Source of the DNA: DAOLCO01 sp964612555
GTDB lineage: Bacteria > Bdellovibrionota_C > UBA2361 > SZUA-149 > DAOLCO01
Assembly (NCBI GenBank): GCA_964612555.1
Contig: CAZTBW010000003.1
Span: 124,001 to 188,000 of the forward strand
Direction: 5' to 3'
Length of the DNA stretch: 64,000 nucleotides
A model generated the notes under the pieces. That model saw nothing but the letters and a program-made list of their open reading frames with translations, ran no database searches and was not told the DNA's origin. The translations under genes and the position numbers were made by a program. Every line of letters starts with the position of its first letter. The first letter of the stretch is position 1. Positions 8,053 to 14,982 of this stretch are shown in pieces.

Positions 8053-8257
8053 GGTGTAGGTAAAGCACTTGAAAAGTCCCCTATGTAATATGCACGCCCT
8101 TTACTATTCAAATTGCCATCTTCACTAATCGTGAGGATGCAGTTCTTTTGAACGCTTAATGTATTCACCCCCAAAAGTGACCCCCTGAGGGGGTCTTTCG
8201 CTTAATGCCAATACGTAGACCACGCAGTGCCACTAACAAGGGGGTTGAATGATTACA
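8041..8257. repeat. Intergenic repeat element, copy 2 (expanded)
   Basis: Begins with AGCGTTCAA in the last cca codons and ends with a 30-base block (8228-8257) matching 24 of 30 bases of copy 1 (1949-1978). The interior is about 125 bases longer than in copy 1. A perfect inverse of the left end, TTGAACGCT, lies at 8148-8156, and a nine-base direct repeat CGCTTAATG occurs at 8153-8161 and 8199-8207 around the terminator hairpin, suggesting a secondary insertion or duplication. CCCCT (left) and AGGGG (right) keep the inner pairing seen in copy 1 although the sequence differs. Confidence 0.6.
8179..8198 (+). terminator. Terminator downstream of cca
   Basis: GACCCCC (8179-8185), loop TGA, GGGGGTC (8189-8195), then TTT. 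A seven-bp G+C-rich stem with a short T run about 130 bases after the cca stop. AAAAG precedes the stem, so it could also work on the other strand. It is embedded in repeat copy 2. Confidence 0.7.
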
Positions 8258-8328
8258 AAAGTATAAAAATCATTGTTAAATTCCTCAAAAGATAATAGCA
8301 TATATCTGCGTATTTATATGGGATTACT

Positions 8329-9078
8329 ATGAGTAAATATCTAGCTAAAGTATATATTATTTTCTCCTGCCTGGTTCTTCTTTCCGGGAGTATTTCTTGC
8401 GGTCGAAGTTCTGAAGACCCCGTGGTATTTGAAATCAAAATAGAAAATATTTCTCCAACGCCGAGTTTTGGACCCGGGGTGATTAACTTGTTCTCATCAA
8501 CTTTTGCCGCGATACACCTGAAACCAAATTTTCTTTTTACAAGAAACCAGAAAGATTATGGACAGGGGCTTCAGGATTTAGCCGAGAATGGAGATGTAAG
8601 TAAATTACTTCAAAGCTTAAGAGCGGAAAGAGACCTCGAAGTGGTTGGGGTTGCTAACGAACCTTCTTCCGGGACAATCGGAACGATTGCTCCGGGTCAG
8701 AGTTTCACTCTGCTGCTTTCTGCCGTGAATAAAGATGCCCGTTTGAGTCTTGCAACCTGTTTCCTTCAAGGAAATGACATTTTGGTAATGACTCCCGATG
8801 AAGGGGTTCCCCTTTTTGACAATGGAGGTAATCCAATCTCCGGTGATATTACTTCACAACTTTCCATGTACGATATTGGCACTGAAGTTAATGAGCAACC
8901 GGGAGTTGGTCCCAATCAGGTACTTCGTCAGGATGTTCCTCCCGAGGGACAGGTATCCGCAGGTGGAAGAGAGTCTCAACCCGTAAGACTTCTCAGTGAT
9001 GTAAATGATGGATTTTCCTATCCCGGCGTGCAATCAAGTATCAGGATTTCTATTCAGGTCAGGCAGTTTGGAAATTAA
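8329..9078 (+). CDS. Spondin-domain lipoprotein
   Basis: 249 residues. The N-terminus has a signal peptide ending in SISCG, a plausible though imperfect lipobox with Cys24. The rest matches the bacterial Spondin_N pattern: FEIKIENISPTPS at the start, PGVINLFSS, GLQDLAENGD, IAPGQSF, a second conserved half with NPISGDIT, then GTEVNEQPGVGPNQ and a C-terminal beta strand. In bacteria this beta-sandwich occurs in exported proteins of unknown role, possibly adhesion. It stands alone between the cca terminator and a convergent sufE; a weak hairpin at 9093-9121 separates them. Confidence 0.8.
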   Translation: MSKYLAKVYIIFSCLVLLSGSISCGRSSEDPVVFEIKIENISPTPSFGPGVINLFSSTFAAIHLKPNFLFTRNQKDYGQGLQDLAENGDVSKLLQSLRAERDLEVVGVANEPSSGTIGTIAPGQSFTLLLSAVNKDARLSLATCFLQGNDILVMTPDEGVPLFDNGGNPISGDITSQLSMYDIGTEVNEQPGVGPNQVLRQDVPPEGQVSAGGRESQPVRLLSDVNDGFSYPGVQSSIRISIQVRQFGN

Positions 9079-9092
9079 TACTATCCCCCGAA

Positions 9093-9121
9093 GCACCCTT
9101 CTCGCGGCGTAGGAGGAGTGT
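9093..9121. terminator. Possible terminator between convergent genes
   Basis: CACCCTTCT and AGGAGGAGTG can form an imperfect stem around CGCGGCGT (one mismatch, two G-T pairs), followed on the plus strand by TTCATTATT. It sits exactly between the stop codons of the spondin-domain gene and sufE. Confidence 0.35.
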
Positions 9122-9124
9122 TCA

Positions 9125-9568
9125 TTATTCCGAGTGATGTGAACTTTTTAGGGCGACTCTTTTTACTTCTCGTATCATACTACTTAAGCCAAGTCCTTTT
9201 CCCATGGAGAGTTCTTTTCCGAATATCCGGTAGGCGATGGTTTCATCAATTTGGGAGACCTGCTCCAGTGGTGTTCCACTGAGAGTATCCTGAAGGATTG
9301 AAGCAAGTGCTTTTGCAGAAATGCCTTGAGGGTTTTCAACTGCAAAATAAAAATTCAGGGTGCCGTCATTATTGGAAGTAAAAAACAGGTACGCATCAGA
9401 TTCACAGGCGGGTATTTTATTTTTCTCTGAAAAAGGTCGTTTTGCTATTGATTCAGGGACTTCTTTAAATTGTTCTCCATATTCGATAAGAAGTTCGGTT
9501 CTCATCGAAGGGTCGTCTAGCATATCAAACTCTTCAAGAAGAGATTGCAGGGAAGCCGGTATGCTCAT
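9125..9568 (-). CDS. sufE: SufE-family sulfur acceptor
   Basis: 147 residues, the normal SufE length. SufE accepts persulfide sulfur from a cysteine desulfurase (SufS) on a cysteine and passes it to the Fe-S scaffold. The catalytic site is visible as IPACESDAYLF (Cys near residue 54). Other matches are the N-terminal LLEEFDMLDDPSMRTELLIEYG and the C-terminal LSMGKGLGLSSMI. Its first four bases overlap the end of the sulfurtransferase gene, so both come from one message. No sufS, sufB, sufC or sufD is in the window. Confidence 0.9.
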   Translation of the reverse strand: MSIPASLQSLLEEFDMLDDPSMRTELLIEYGEQFKEVPESIAKRPFSEKNKIPACESDAYLFFTSNNDGTLNFYFAVENPQGISAKALASILQDTLSGTPLEQVSQIDETIAYRIFGKELSMGKGLGLSSMIREVKRVALKSSHHSE

Positions 9569-10434
9569 ACTTGCTTCTCAATAGGGACATTGACCAGATT
9601 ACCCCATTCTGTCCAGCTTCCATCATAGTTTCGTACCTTCTTGTATCCAAGCAGATATTTTAGAACGAACCAGGAATGGCTGCTTCTCTCCCCTATCCTG
9701 CAATATACGATAATATCGGAATCCGGATTAAAAAGAGAATCTGATTCAAAAATCTTTCTGAGTTCTTCAGCAGTTTTAAAAGTACCGTCTTCAGAATTGA
9801 CAGTCACTGACCAGGGAACATTCTTTGCTCCGGGAATGTGCCCGCCCCGTATTGCTCCTTCATTCGGATAACCTTCCATATGAAGTTTCTCCCCACTGAA
9901 CTCCTCAGGACTTCTTACATCAACGAATAAACCATTTACCTGAATATGGGCAAGCACCTCATCTCTGAATGCCCTATAGGCAGTGTCATCTCTCGGTGGG
10001 GCTTTGTAATCTGAGGCAGGATATTTTGGGGTATCTCTGGTAATAGCTCTCCCCTCTTTTATCCATTTCAGTCTTCCACCATCGAGTACTTTTGCATTTG
10101 TGTGTCCAAAGAGCTGAAAAATCCAGAATGCGTAACAAGCCCACCAGTTATTTTTATCTCCATAGAACACCACAGTAGTGTCATTCGTGATTCCGCATCT
10201 GGACATGAGTTCTTCAAAAGCATTTTGATCGAGGTAATCCCGCCTTACTTGTTGATTCAGATCACGAACCCAATCAAGTTCGATAGCTCCAGGAATATGC
10301 CCGGAAGGATACAGGAGCTGATCTTCGTTTGACTCAATAAGCCTGATATCCCTGGTATTCAAGTTTTCAGAAACCCACTGAGTAGAAACCAGAACATCAG
10401 AATTGACATACCCACGAGCTGAAATTTCAGTCAT
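9565..10434 (-). CDS. Sulfurtransferase with two rhodanese domains
   Basis: 289 residues. Two rhodanese folds: an inactive N-terminal one (about 10-130, with YPSGHIPGAIELDW) and an active C-terminal one (about 155-285, with GAIRGGHIPGAKNVPW). The active-site loop is VYCRIGERSSHSW, the CRxGxRx form usual in thiosulfate sulfurtransferases rather than the CGSGVT loop of 3-mercaptopyruvate enzymes. It moves sulfane sulfur from thiosulfate to a thiol acceptor. The ATGA overlap with sufE suggests the two form a sulfur relay, which is inference from context. Confidence 0.88.
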   Translation of the reverse strand: MTEISARGYVNSDVLVSTQWVSENLNTRDIRLIESNEDQLLYPSGHIPGAIELDWVRDLNQQVRRDYLDQNAFEELMSRCGITNDTTVVFYGDKNNWWACYAFWIFQLFGHTNAKVLDGGRLKWIKEGRAITRDTPKYPASDYKAPPRDDTAYRAFRDEVLAHIQVNGLFVDVRSPEEFSGEKLHMEGYPNEGAIRGGHIPGAKNVPWSVTVNSEDGTFKTAEELRKIFESDSLFNPDSDIIVYCRIGERSSHSWFVLKYLLGYKKVRNYDGSWTEWGNLVNVPIEKQV

Positions 10435-10532
10435 AAAATCACTACTTTAAATGTTGAATTATGAATTAAAGTATAGCCATATAGGCTGATTATTGCAATA
10501 AGTGGGTGGGACATCTTATATTGAGAGGACAT

Positions 10533-11087
10533 ATGGCTAGAACACCTTCAAACATGATTCCACTTGGTACCATTGCTCCGGATTTTGAGCTTCTTGATTC
10601 AGTAACAGGAGAAAAAAAATCCTATTCTGATATTTCAGGTAATGAGGGGACACTCATCATGTTTATCTGTAACCACTGCCCTTATGTTAAACATATTGAG
10701 GATGAACTTATTTTGCTTTCCAATGAATACATAAGCAGGGGTATAGGAATCGCTGGAATCAGTTCGAATGATATAGTCAAGTACCCTGAGGATGCACCGG
10801 AAAGGATGAAAGAACTTGCAGAAGAAAAAGGATACCCCTTCCCTTATCTGTATGATGAATCCCAAGAGGTTGCAAAATCCTATGACGCTGCATGTACTCC
10901 CGACTTCTATTTGTTTGATTCTGAAAAAAAACTCGTCTATCGGGGTCAGCTTGATGACTCACGCCCTGAAAGTGACATCCCCGTGACAGGAAAAGACCTC
11001 CGCGCAGCCCTCAACTCCCTCCTCAGCGGCGAACCCCCAAACCCTGACCAAAAACCCAGCCTTGGGTGTAATATTAAGTGGAAATAG
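10533..11087 (+). CDS. Thioredoxin-fold redoxin (AhpC/TSA-type)
   Basis: 184 residues from the ATG at 10533 (AGAGGA upstream); a GTG at 10506 would add nine residues absent from the family. The N-terminus MARTPSNMIPLG with APDFELLD, the active site CNHCPYVKH (about residues 46-54), the strand GIAGISSNDI, the cis-Pro region CTPDFYLFD and the end SLGCNIKWK all fit the stand-alone thioredoxin-like family annotated as redoxin or AhpC/TSA. Cys-x-x-Cys suggests a disulfide reductase or peroxidase role; the substrate is unknown and no signal peptide is seen. Divergent from the sulfurtransferase gene. Confidence 0.85.
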   Translation: MARTPSNMIPLGTIAPDFELLDSVTGEKKSYSDISGNEGTLIMFICNHCPYVKHIEDELILLSNEYISRGIGIAGISSNDIVKYPEDAPERMKELAEEKGYPFPYLYDESQEVAKSYDAACTPDFYLFDSEKKLVYRGQLDDSRPESDIPVTGKDLRAALNSLLSGEPPNPDQKPSLGCNIKWK

Positions 11088-11412
11088 TTTTCTAATAATT
11101 ACAATATCTTACAAAAACATAGCTATTTAACTATATTTTTAACCGTCTCTTTTTATAGTTTCCTATAAAAAGAACCCCTTGTTTTTATAGGAAAGGTCTA
11201 GATCAAGATAAACTCATCATCTAAATCCCGGACCACACAATAATTTTCGGAAAAATATCTAACTTGCGAAATAAGTATATTTTGGCTTAGATGTCAGGAA
11301 AGAGCGGTCGTTTTTCGAGAAATTCTTTTTCTAATTCAAATATGTGGTAGTTGGGATCTCATTCATGTACGTCGCATGGGTGAAACTAAGGTTTTTTAGA
11401 AGGAGTGTAAAA
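11088..11412. other. Spacer with overlapping long hairpins
   Basis: 325 bases without a supported gene. It contains the three-segment inverted repeat at 11150-11194, starting about 60 bases after the redoxin stop, and otherwise AT-rich DNA. The ribosome site for the next gene, AAGGAG, is at 11399-11405. A longer reading of that gene from GTG 11344 has no ribosome site and is not adopted. Confidence 0.4.
11150..11194. repeat. Mutually exclusive inverted repeats
   Basis: Segment A TTTTTATAG (11150-11158), segment B CTATAAAAA (11163-11171) and segment C TTTTTATAG (11182-11190). A:B gives a nine-bp hairpin with a four-base loop. B:C extends to a perfect 13-bp stem, TTTCCTATAAAAA (11159-11171) with TTTTTATAGGAAA (11182-11194), around GAACCCCTTG. 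Only one can form at a time, as in attenuators, but no long T run follows either. It may be a terminator for the redoxin gene. Confidence 0.5.
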
Positions 11413-11694
11413 ATGCATGGCACCGAATCTTTATCTAGTCAGGTAATGGCTGGACTTTCAAAAGAGGATAAAAGTGCATTCTCAGGACTGTATTTGGATC
11501 TGAGTCAATTTTTTCAGGTGTATGAAGACTGTCTTGTTCAGGCAGATGGCGTACATCTTGAAGCAATGAATCTGCTATTTTCAAGATACGGCACCTGTGA
11601 AGGAAACAAGGGCTTGTGTCGTCGGATAATATCGAAATACAGGAAAGTTAAAAAAAAACGAACATCGCCGCAAACTTCCCCAGCGCAGGTTTAG
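11413..11694 (+). CDS. Small protein of unknown function
   Basis: 93 residues from the ATG at 11413, which has an excellent AAGGAG seven bases upstream. Predicted mostly helical, with two cysteines near the C-terminal third (RYGTCEGNKGLCRR) and a strongly basic tail (KYRKVKKKR). No family recognised and no signal peptide. It lies between the redoxin gene and a convergent unknown gene, flanked by long inverted repeats on both sides. Confidence 0.5.
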   Translation: MHGTESLSSQVMAGLSKEDKSAFSGLYLDLSQFFQVYEDCLVQADGVHLEAMNLLFSRYGTCEGNKGLCRRIISKYRKVKKKRTSPQTSPAQV

Positions 11695-11714
11695 TTTTAA
11701 AATAAGGTTCTCGA

Positions 11715-11773
11715 CTCTCCTCATTTGCAAAAATAAAAACGCCCTTAAAACAGGTATCCGCAAATGAGGAGAG
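11715..11773. repeat. 14-bp perfect inverted repeat between convergent genes
   Basis: CTCTCCTCATTTGC (11715-11728) and GCAAATGAGGAGAG (11760-11773) around a 31-base loop. It fills the gap between the 93-residue gene and the 186-residue gene on the other strand, so a bidirectional terminator is possible. On the minus strand the loop starts GGATACC and contains GCGTTTTTATTTTT. The loop is much longer than in ordinary intrinsic terminators. Confidence 0.55.
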
Positions 11774-11798
11774 CAGATCCCAACATCCCACGCCTTTT

Positions 11799-12359
11799 TT
11801 ATCTTTCTTTCTTTTCGAATGAATGAAGCTCTTTGGTAAGTTCTATGTATTTACTTTTAATCAGCTCTTTAAAAATAGTATCTGCTTTTTCAGAATCTAT
11901 TTTTTTAACCGTGTCTCTTAAGGTGCTTTCAGGTTTAAGATCTTCTTTAAGTTGATCAAACTTGTTTTTAATTTTCTGCACCTCTTCAGGCAGTATCGTT
12001 TTTTGATTCTCTACTCCTTCCTTAAACTCCAACATGCGCTGTCTGAATTTCATAGGATCAAACGCACCATCATTTTGAATCGTCTCATGCAAGGAATCAA
12101 CTTTCTGATTAATAGGAGGAGTATGTTTTGTGATAAGCTTATCAACCTCTGCCTGCAACTTCTGAAATGCTCGATCTTTAGTGGTTCCTAATTGAGCTGT
12201 TTCGGGAATGGTTTCATTAACAGCCAGAAGCTTTTTTTCAAGTAATTCATCTTTTTTTATATTAACTTTTGGCAACCTCACCTCTCCGGATTGTTCCGCC
12301 GTCTTAGATTGGGACTCTTGATCCTGTTGAAGTTTTGTGGTTTCTACACTCTGTCGCAT
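11799..12359 (-). CDS. Charged helical protein of unknown function
   Basis: 186 residues, very rich in Lys, Glu, Gln and Asp with no cysteine, no signal peptide and no hydrophobic segment. Heptad-like helices (for example AFQKLQAEVDKLI and QKIKNKFDQLKEDLK) suggest a soluble coiled coil. The ribosome site is weak. No family recognised. It is an isolated minus-strand gene bordered by the inverted repeat at 11715-11773 downstream and, beyond a 290-base spacer, by the long inverted repeat at 12647-12800 upstream. Confidence 0.5.
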   Translation of the reverse strand: MRQSVETTKLQQDQESQSKTAEQSGEVRLPKVNIKKDELLEKKLLAVNETIPETAQLGTTKDRAFQKLQAEVDKLITKHTPPINQKVDSLHETIQNDGAFDPMKFRQRMLEFKEGVENQKTILPEEVQKIKNKFDQLKEDLKPESTLRDTVKKIDSEKADTIFKELIKSKYIELTKELHSFEKKER

Positions 12360-12809
12360 ATAGCTTATTGTCCTGAGTAGAGTATCTTTATAAATAAAAT
12401 TCTATCTATAAGTTATGATCGTAATATATTGGAAGCGTATACTAACCTATAAAGCTGTCCTCGGTGCTTATTGAAAATTGTTTGTTAAATCAAATGTTTA
12501 TTCAAAAGAAATACTAGCTTTTTTTGTAACCCTCTGAGACGTGTTTAAATGAAGTAACCCCGTACCAGAAATATACCTCCTCTACTTCCCGAATCGACAC
12601 CGCCATTTCAAATCTCTCCACCATTTACCAAGAATCTGTCGGGGGTAAGCTCAGGAGGGTGAAGGTGTCTTTTGTTGCGGATTTTGAGTATTTTTTATTC
12701 CTTAGCTAAATATATATGTAAAAAATGCGAAACCTCGGACGACGAGCGTTTAGCGAGGAGGAGAATGAGCAACAAAAGACACCTTCACCCTCCTGAGCTT
12801 TGGTTTGGA
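12360..12809. other. 450-base gene-free spacer before purF's 3' end
   Basis: No reading frame here has coding character. The left part (12360-12646) is AT-rich and should hold the promoter of the 186-residue gene, but no convincing pair of hexamers stands out. The right part is occupied by the 32-bp inverted repeat described separately. Confidence 0.5.
12647..12800. repeat. 32-bp perfect inverted repeat (large hairpin) after purF
   Basis: The left arm 12647-12678 (begins AAGCTCAGGAGGGTG, ends CTTTTGTTGC) and right arm 12769-12800 are exact reverse complements over 32 bases, around a 90-base centre. The centre can itself fold: GTATTTTTTA with TAAAAAATGC (one G-T pair) and CCTCG with CGAGG. 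The right arm ends ten bases beyond the purF stop on the minus strand. Possible readings are a terminator-like structure, a structured RNA or a small non-autonomous mobile element; no coding sequence lies inside. Confidence 0.75.
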
Positions 12810-14267
12810 TTATCTTCCTGGACGATTACTTCTGTTCCCATTCTTACTAACACAGGAACTACTCAAATCCGCAGGAACTCCGATCTTATACAAGGAGCTA
12901 AAACAGGCATCGCAGTGCAGTTCTCTGCCCGCAGATACCGCACGATACATACCTTCCATACTAAGATAGGCAAGACTGTCAGCTTTAATATATGCCCTGG
13001 TTTCATCAATAGAATGAGTTGCTGCGATCAGTTCATCAACTGATGGGGTATCAATCCCATAATAACAGGAGTTAATTGTAGGAGGTGATGAAATTCTGAA
13101 ATGAACCTCTTTGGCACCCGCCGCTTTTAACATGGAAACAATTTTCTTACAGGTCGTACCTCGCACAATTGAATCATCAACCACCACAACCCGCTTACCA
13201 TCAAGCACTTCAGGGTTTGCATTTAACTTCACCTTGACCCCAAAATCCCTGATCGACTGCTTGGGTTCGATAAATGTTCTACCTACATAGTGGTTCCTGA
13301 TAAGCCCTATCTCAAGAGGCAGTCCCGCCTCATGGGCATAGCCAATCGCACTTGGTACTCCCGAATCAGGAACCGGAATAACAATATCAGCTTCTACCGG
13401 GTGTTCTCTCGCAAGTTCCTTACCCAGACTCTTTCTAACGGTATACACATTTTTCCCCTGAACATTGGAATCGGGACGTGCAAAATATATGTACTCAAAC
13501 ACACAAAATGCCCGCTCATTGTTTTTAGGGTTACGAAGTGAGTAGTCACTGTGCATAGAGCCATCACGATGAATCTGCAAAATCTCACCAGGTTCAATAT
13601 CTCTTACGAACTCCGCTCCCACAAGATCAAATGCACAAGTTTCAGAAGCAACAATATAACCTTCACCCAATTTACCCAAAGATAATGGACGAACTCCATG
13701 CGGGTCACGCGCCGCAACAAGAGAAGTATGACTGAGCACCGCAATTGAATAAGCCCCCTTAACACGAGACAAAGCACTCGCCACCCGTTCACTTAATGGC
13801 TTACTTCGTTCAGCCTTTGCAATAAGATGAAGGATAACCTCCGTGTCAGAAGTAGATGAAAAAATCGAACCAGATTGTTCAAGCTCAGTCCTGATCTCAT
13901 TTGCATTTATGAGATTTCCATTATGAGCAACTGCAAAAGAGTTATCGGCAAAGTTGGCAACAAAGGGTTGAAGATTAGCCCAGTCCTTGGAACCAAAGGT
14001 TGCATACCTTGTGTGCCCAACCGCAGAATTACCCTCAAGACTTTTAAGAGTTTCAGCGGTAAACACATCCGCCACAAGCCCCATATCCCTATGGGCAATC
14101 ATCACTTCCCCATCACTGGTTACAATCCCCGCTCCTTCCTGACCACGATGCTGAAGAGAATACAGCCCTAAATAACAATAATTAGCGGCTTCGGGGACGT
14201 TTATAAGACCAACTACGGCACACTCTTCATTAAACTTATCAAATTCCAATGCTAATTCCTCTGGCAT
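12810..14267 (-). CDS. purF: Amidophosphoribosyltransferase
   Basis: 485 residues. Catalyses the first step of purine synthesis, making 5-phosphoribosylamine from PRPP and glutamine. A short propeptide precedes the nucleophile in FNEECAVVG (Cys16 as encoded, exposed after cleavage). The glutaminase domain contains LQHRGQEGAG and GHTRYAT; the transferase domain contains the PRPP loop VVVVDDSIVRGTT. Extra cysteines near the C-terminus (HCDACFSSLY) fit the Fe-S cluster type found in Bacillus. It is the last gene of the minus-strand run after lepA and lipB, 34 bases after lipB. Confidence 0.97.
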   Translation of the reverse strand: MPEELALEFDKFNEECAVVGLINVPEAANYCYLGLYSLQHRGQEGAGIVTSDGEVMIAHRDMGLVADVFTAETLKSLEGNSAVGHTRYATFGSKDWANLQPFVANFADNSFAVAHNGNLINANEIRTELEQSGSIFSSTSDTEVILHLIAKAERSKPLSERVASALSRVKGAYSIAVLSHTSLVAARDPHGVRPLSLGKLGEGYIVASETCAFDLVGAEFVRDIEPGEILQIHRDGSMHSDYSLRNPKNNERAFCVFEYIYFARPDSNVQGKNVYTVRKSLGKELAREHPVEADIVIPVPDSGVPSAIGYAHEAGLPLEIGLIRNHYVGRTFIEPKQSIRDFGVKVKLNANPEVLDGKRVVVVDDSIVRGTTCKKIVSMLKAAGAKEVHFRISSPPTINSCYYGIDTPSVDELIAATHSIDETRAYIKADSLAYLSMEGMYRAVSAGRELHCDACFSSLYKIGVPADLSSSCVSKNGNRSNRPGR

Positions 14268-14301
14268 ACCCTAAACTGTAATTACCCGCTTTTACTAAAA
14301 C

Positions 14302-14982
14302 TCACTTAATAAATGAAAGAAAATACTTCGGAAACAATGAATAAAAAGACGATTTGATAATATCAGAATTATAAGAATCTCCCAACTCCCCGGCACATGA
14401 GGTTAAATCATCACCGGACATCCCACAAGGTGAAAAATAAGAAAATTCATCATTAATTTCAGCAAGGTACAGGGAAACTCCATGATCTGAAAGCCCCTCA
14501 AGTATCCTGAAGCCGGCTGAAGCAATCTTCTTTTTCCCGGAAGTATCGGATATCCATACCCCCTGGAGACATTCATCAACACCGGACTTGATCTGAAGAT
14601 CATTCAACACCAAAGAAACACTCTGAAGGACAAACCCCACATAAGATCGCACACTGAGCCTGAAATATCTAAGATCAAGTACCGGATAAATCATCAAGTG
14701 CCCGGGAGCATGAAATGTTATTTGCCCGCCCCGATCAGTCTCAATGATCTCAATTTCTCTTTCCAAACACAGTTTCTGTAACTCACAAGGAACATCTTCA
14801 GGAGAAATACGTTTTCCAAGTGTTATTGTCGGAGGATGCTCAGCAAAAACAATACATACCGCATCAGTCCCCTTTATCTGAGGATGAATCACTTCACGAA
14901 TCAACTTTCTCGCAGAATTATATGGAAGAATCCCAAGATTGAGTACTTCCGGGAGATCATTTTTCAAGTTTAAGAGCTGCAA
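14302..14982 (-). CDS. lipB: Octanoyl-[acyl carrier protein]-protein transferase
   Basis: 226 residues. Transfers octanoyl groups from ACP to lipoyl domains, the first step of lipoate synthesis. The family pattern is clear: RGGQITFHAPGH (about 84-95), the catalytic lysine in KKIASAGFR (about 150-158) and the acyl-accepting cysteine in FSPCGM (about 184-189). The 5' end overlaps the last 26 bases of lepA in another frame, so translation is probably coupled. lipA is not in the window. Confidence 0.93.
   Translation of the reverse strand: MQLLNLKNDLPEVLNLGILPYNSARKLIREVIHPQIKGTDAVCIVFAEHPPTITLGKRISPEDVPCELQKLCLEREIEIIETDRGGQITFHAPGHLMIYPVLDLRYFRLSVRSYVGFVLQSVSLVLNDLQIKSGVDECLQGVWISDTSGKKKIASAGFRILEGLSDHGVSLYLAEINDEFSYFSPCGMSGDDLTSCAGELGDSYNSDIIKSSFYSLFPKYFLSFIK

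Noticed and set aside
12672..13043. Open frame on the plus strand crossing the hairpin and antisense to purF
   Set aside because: It lies in the shadow of purF, has no ribosome site and no protein-like composition.
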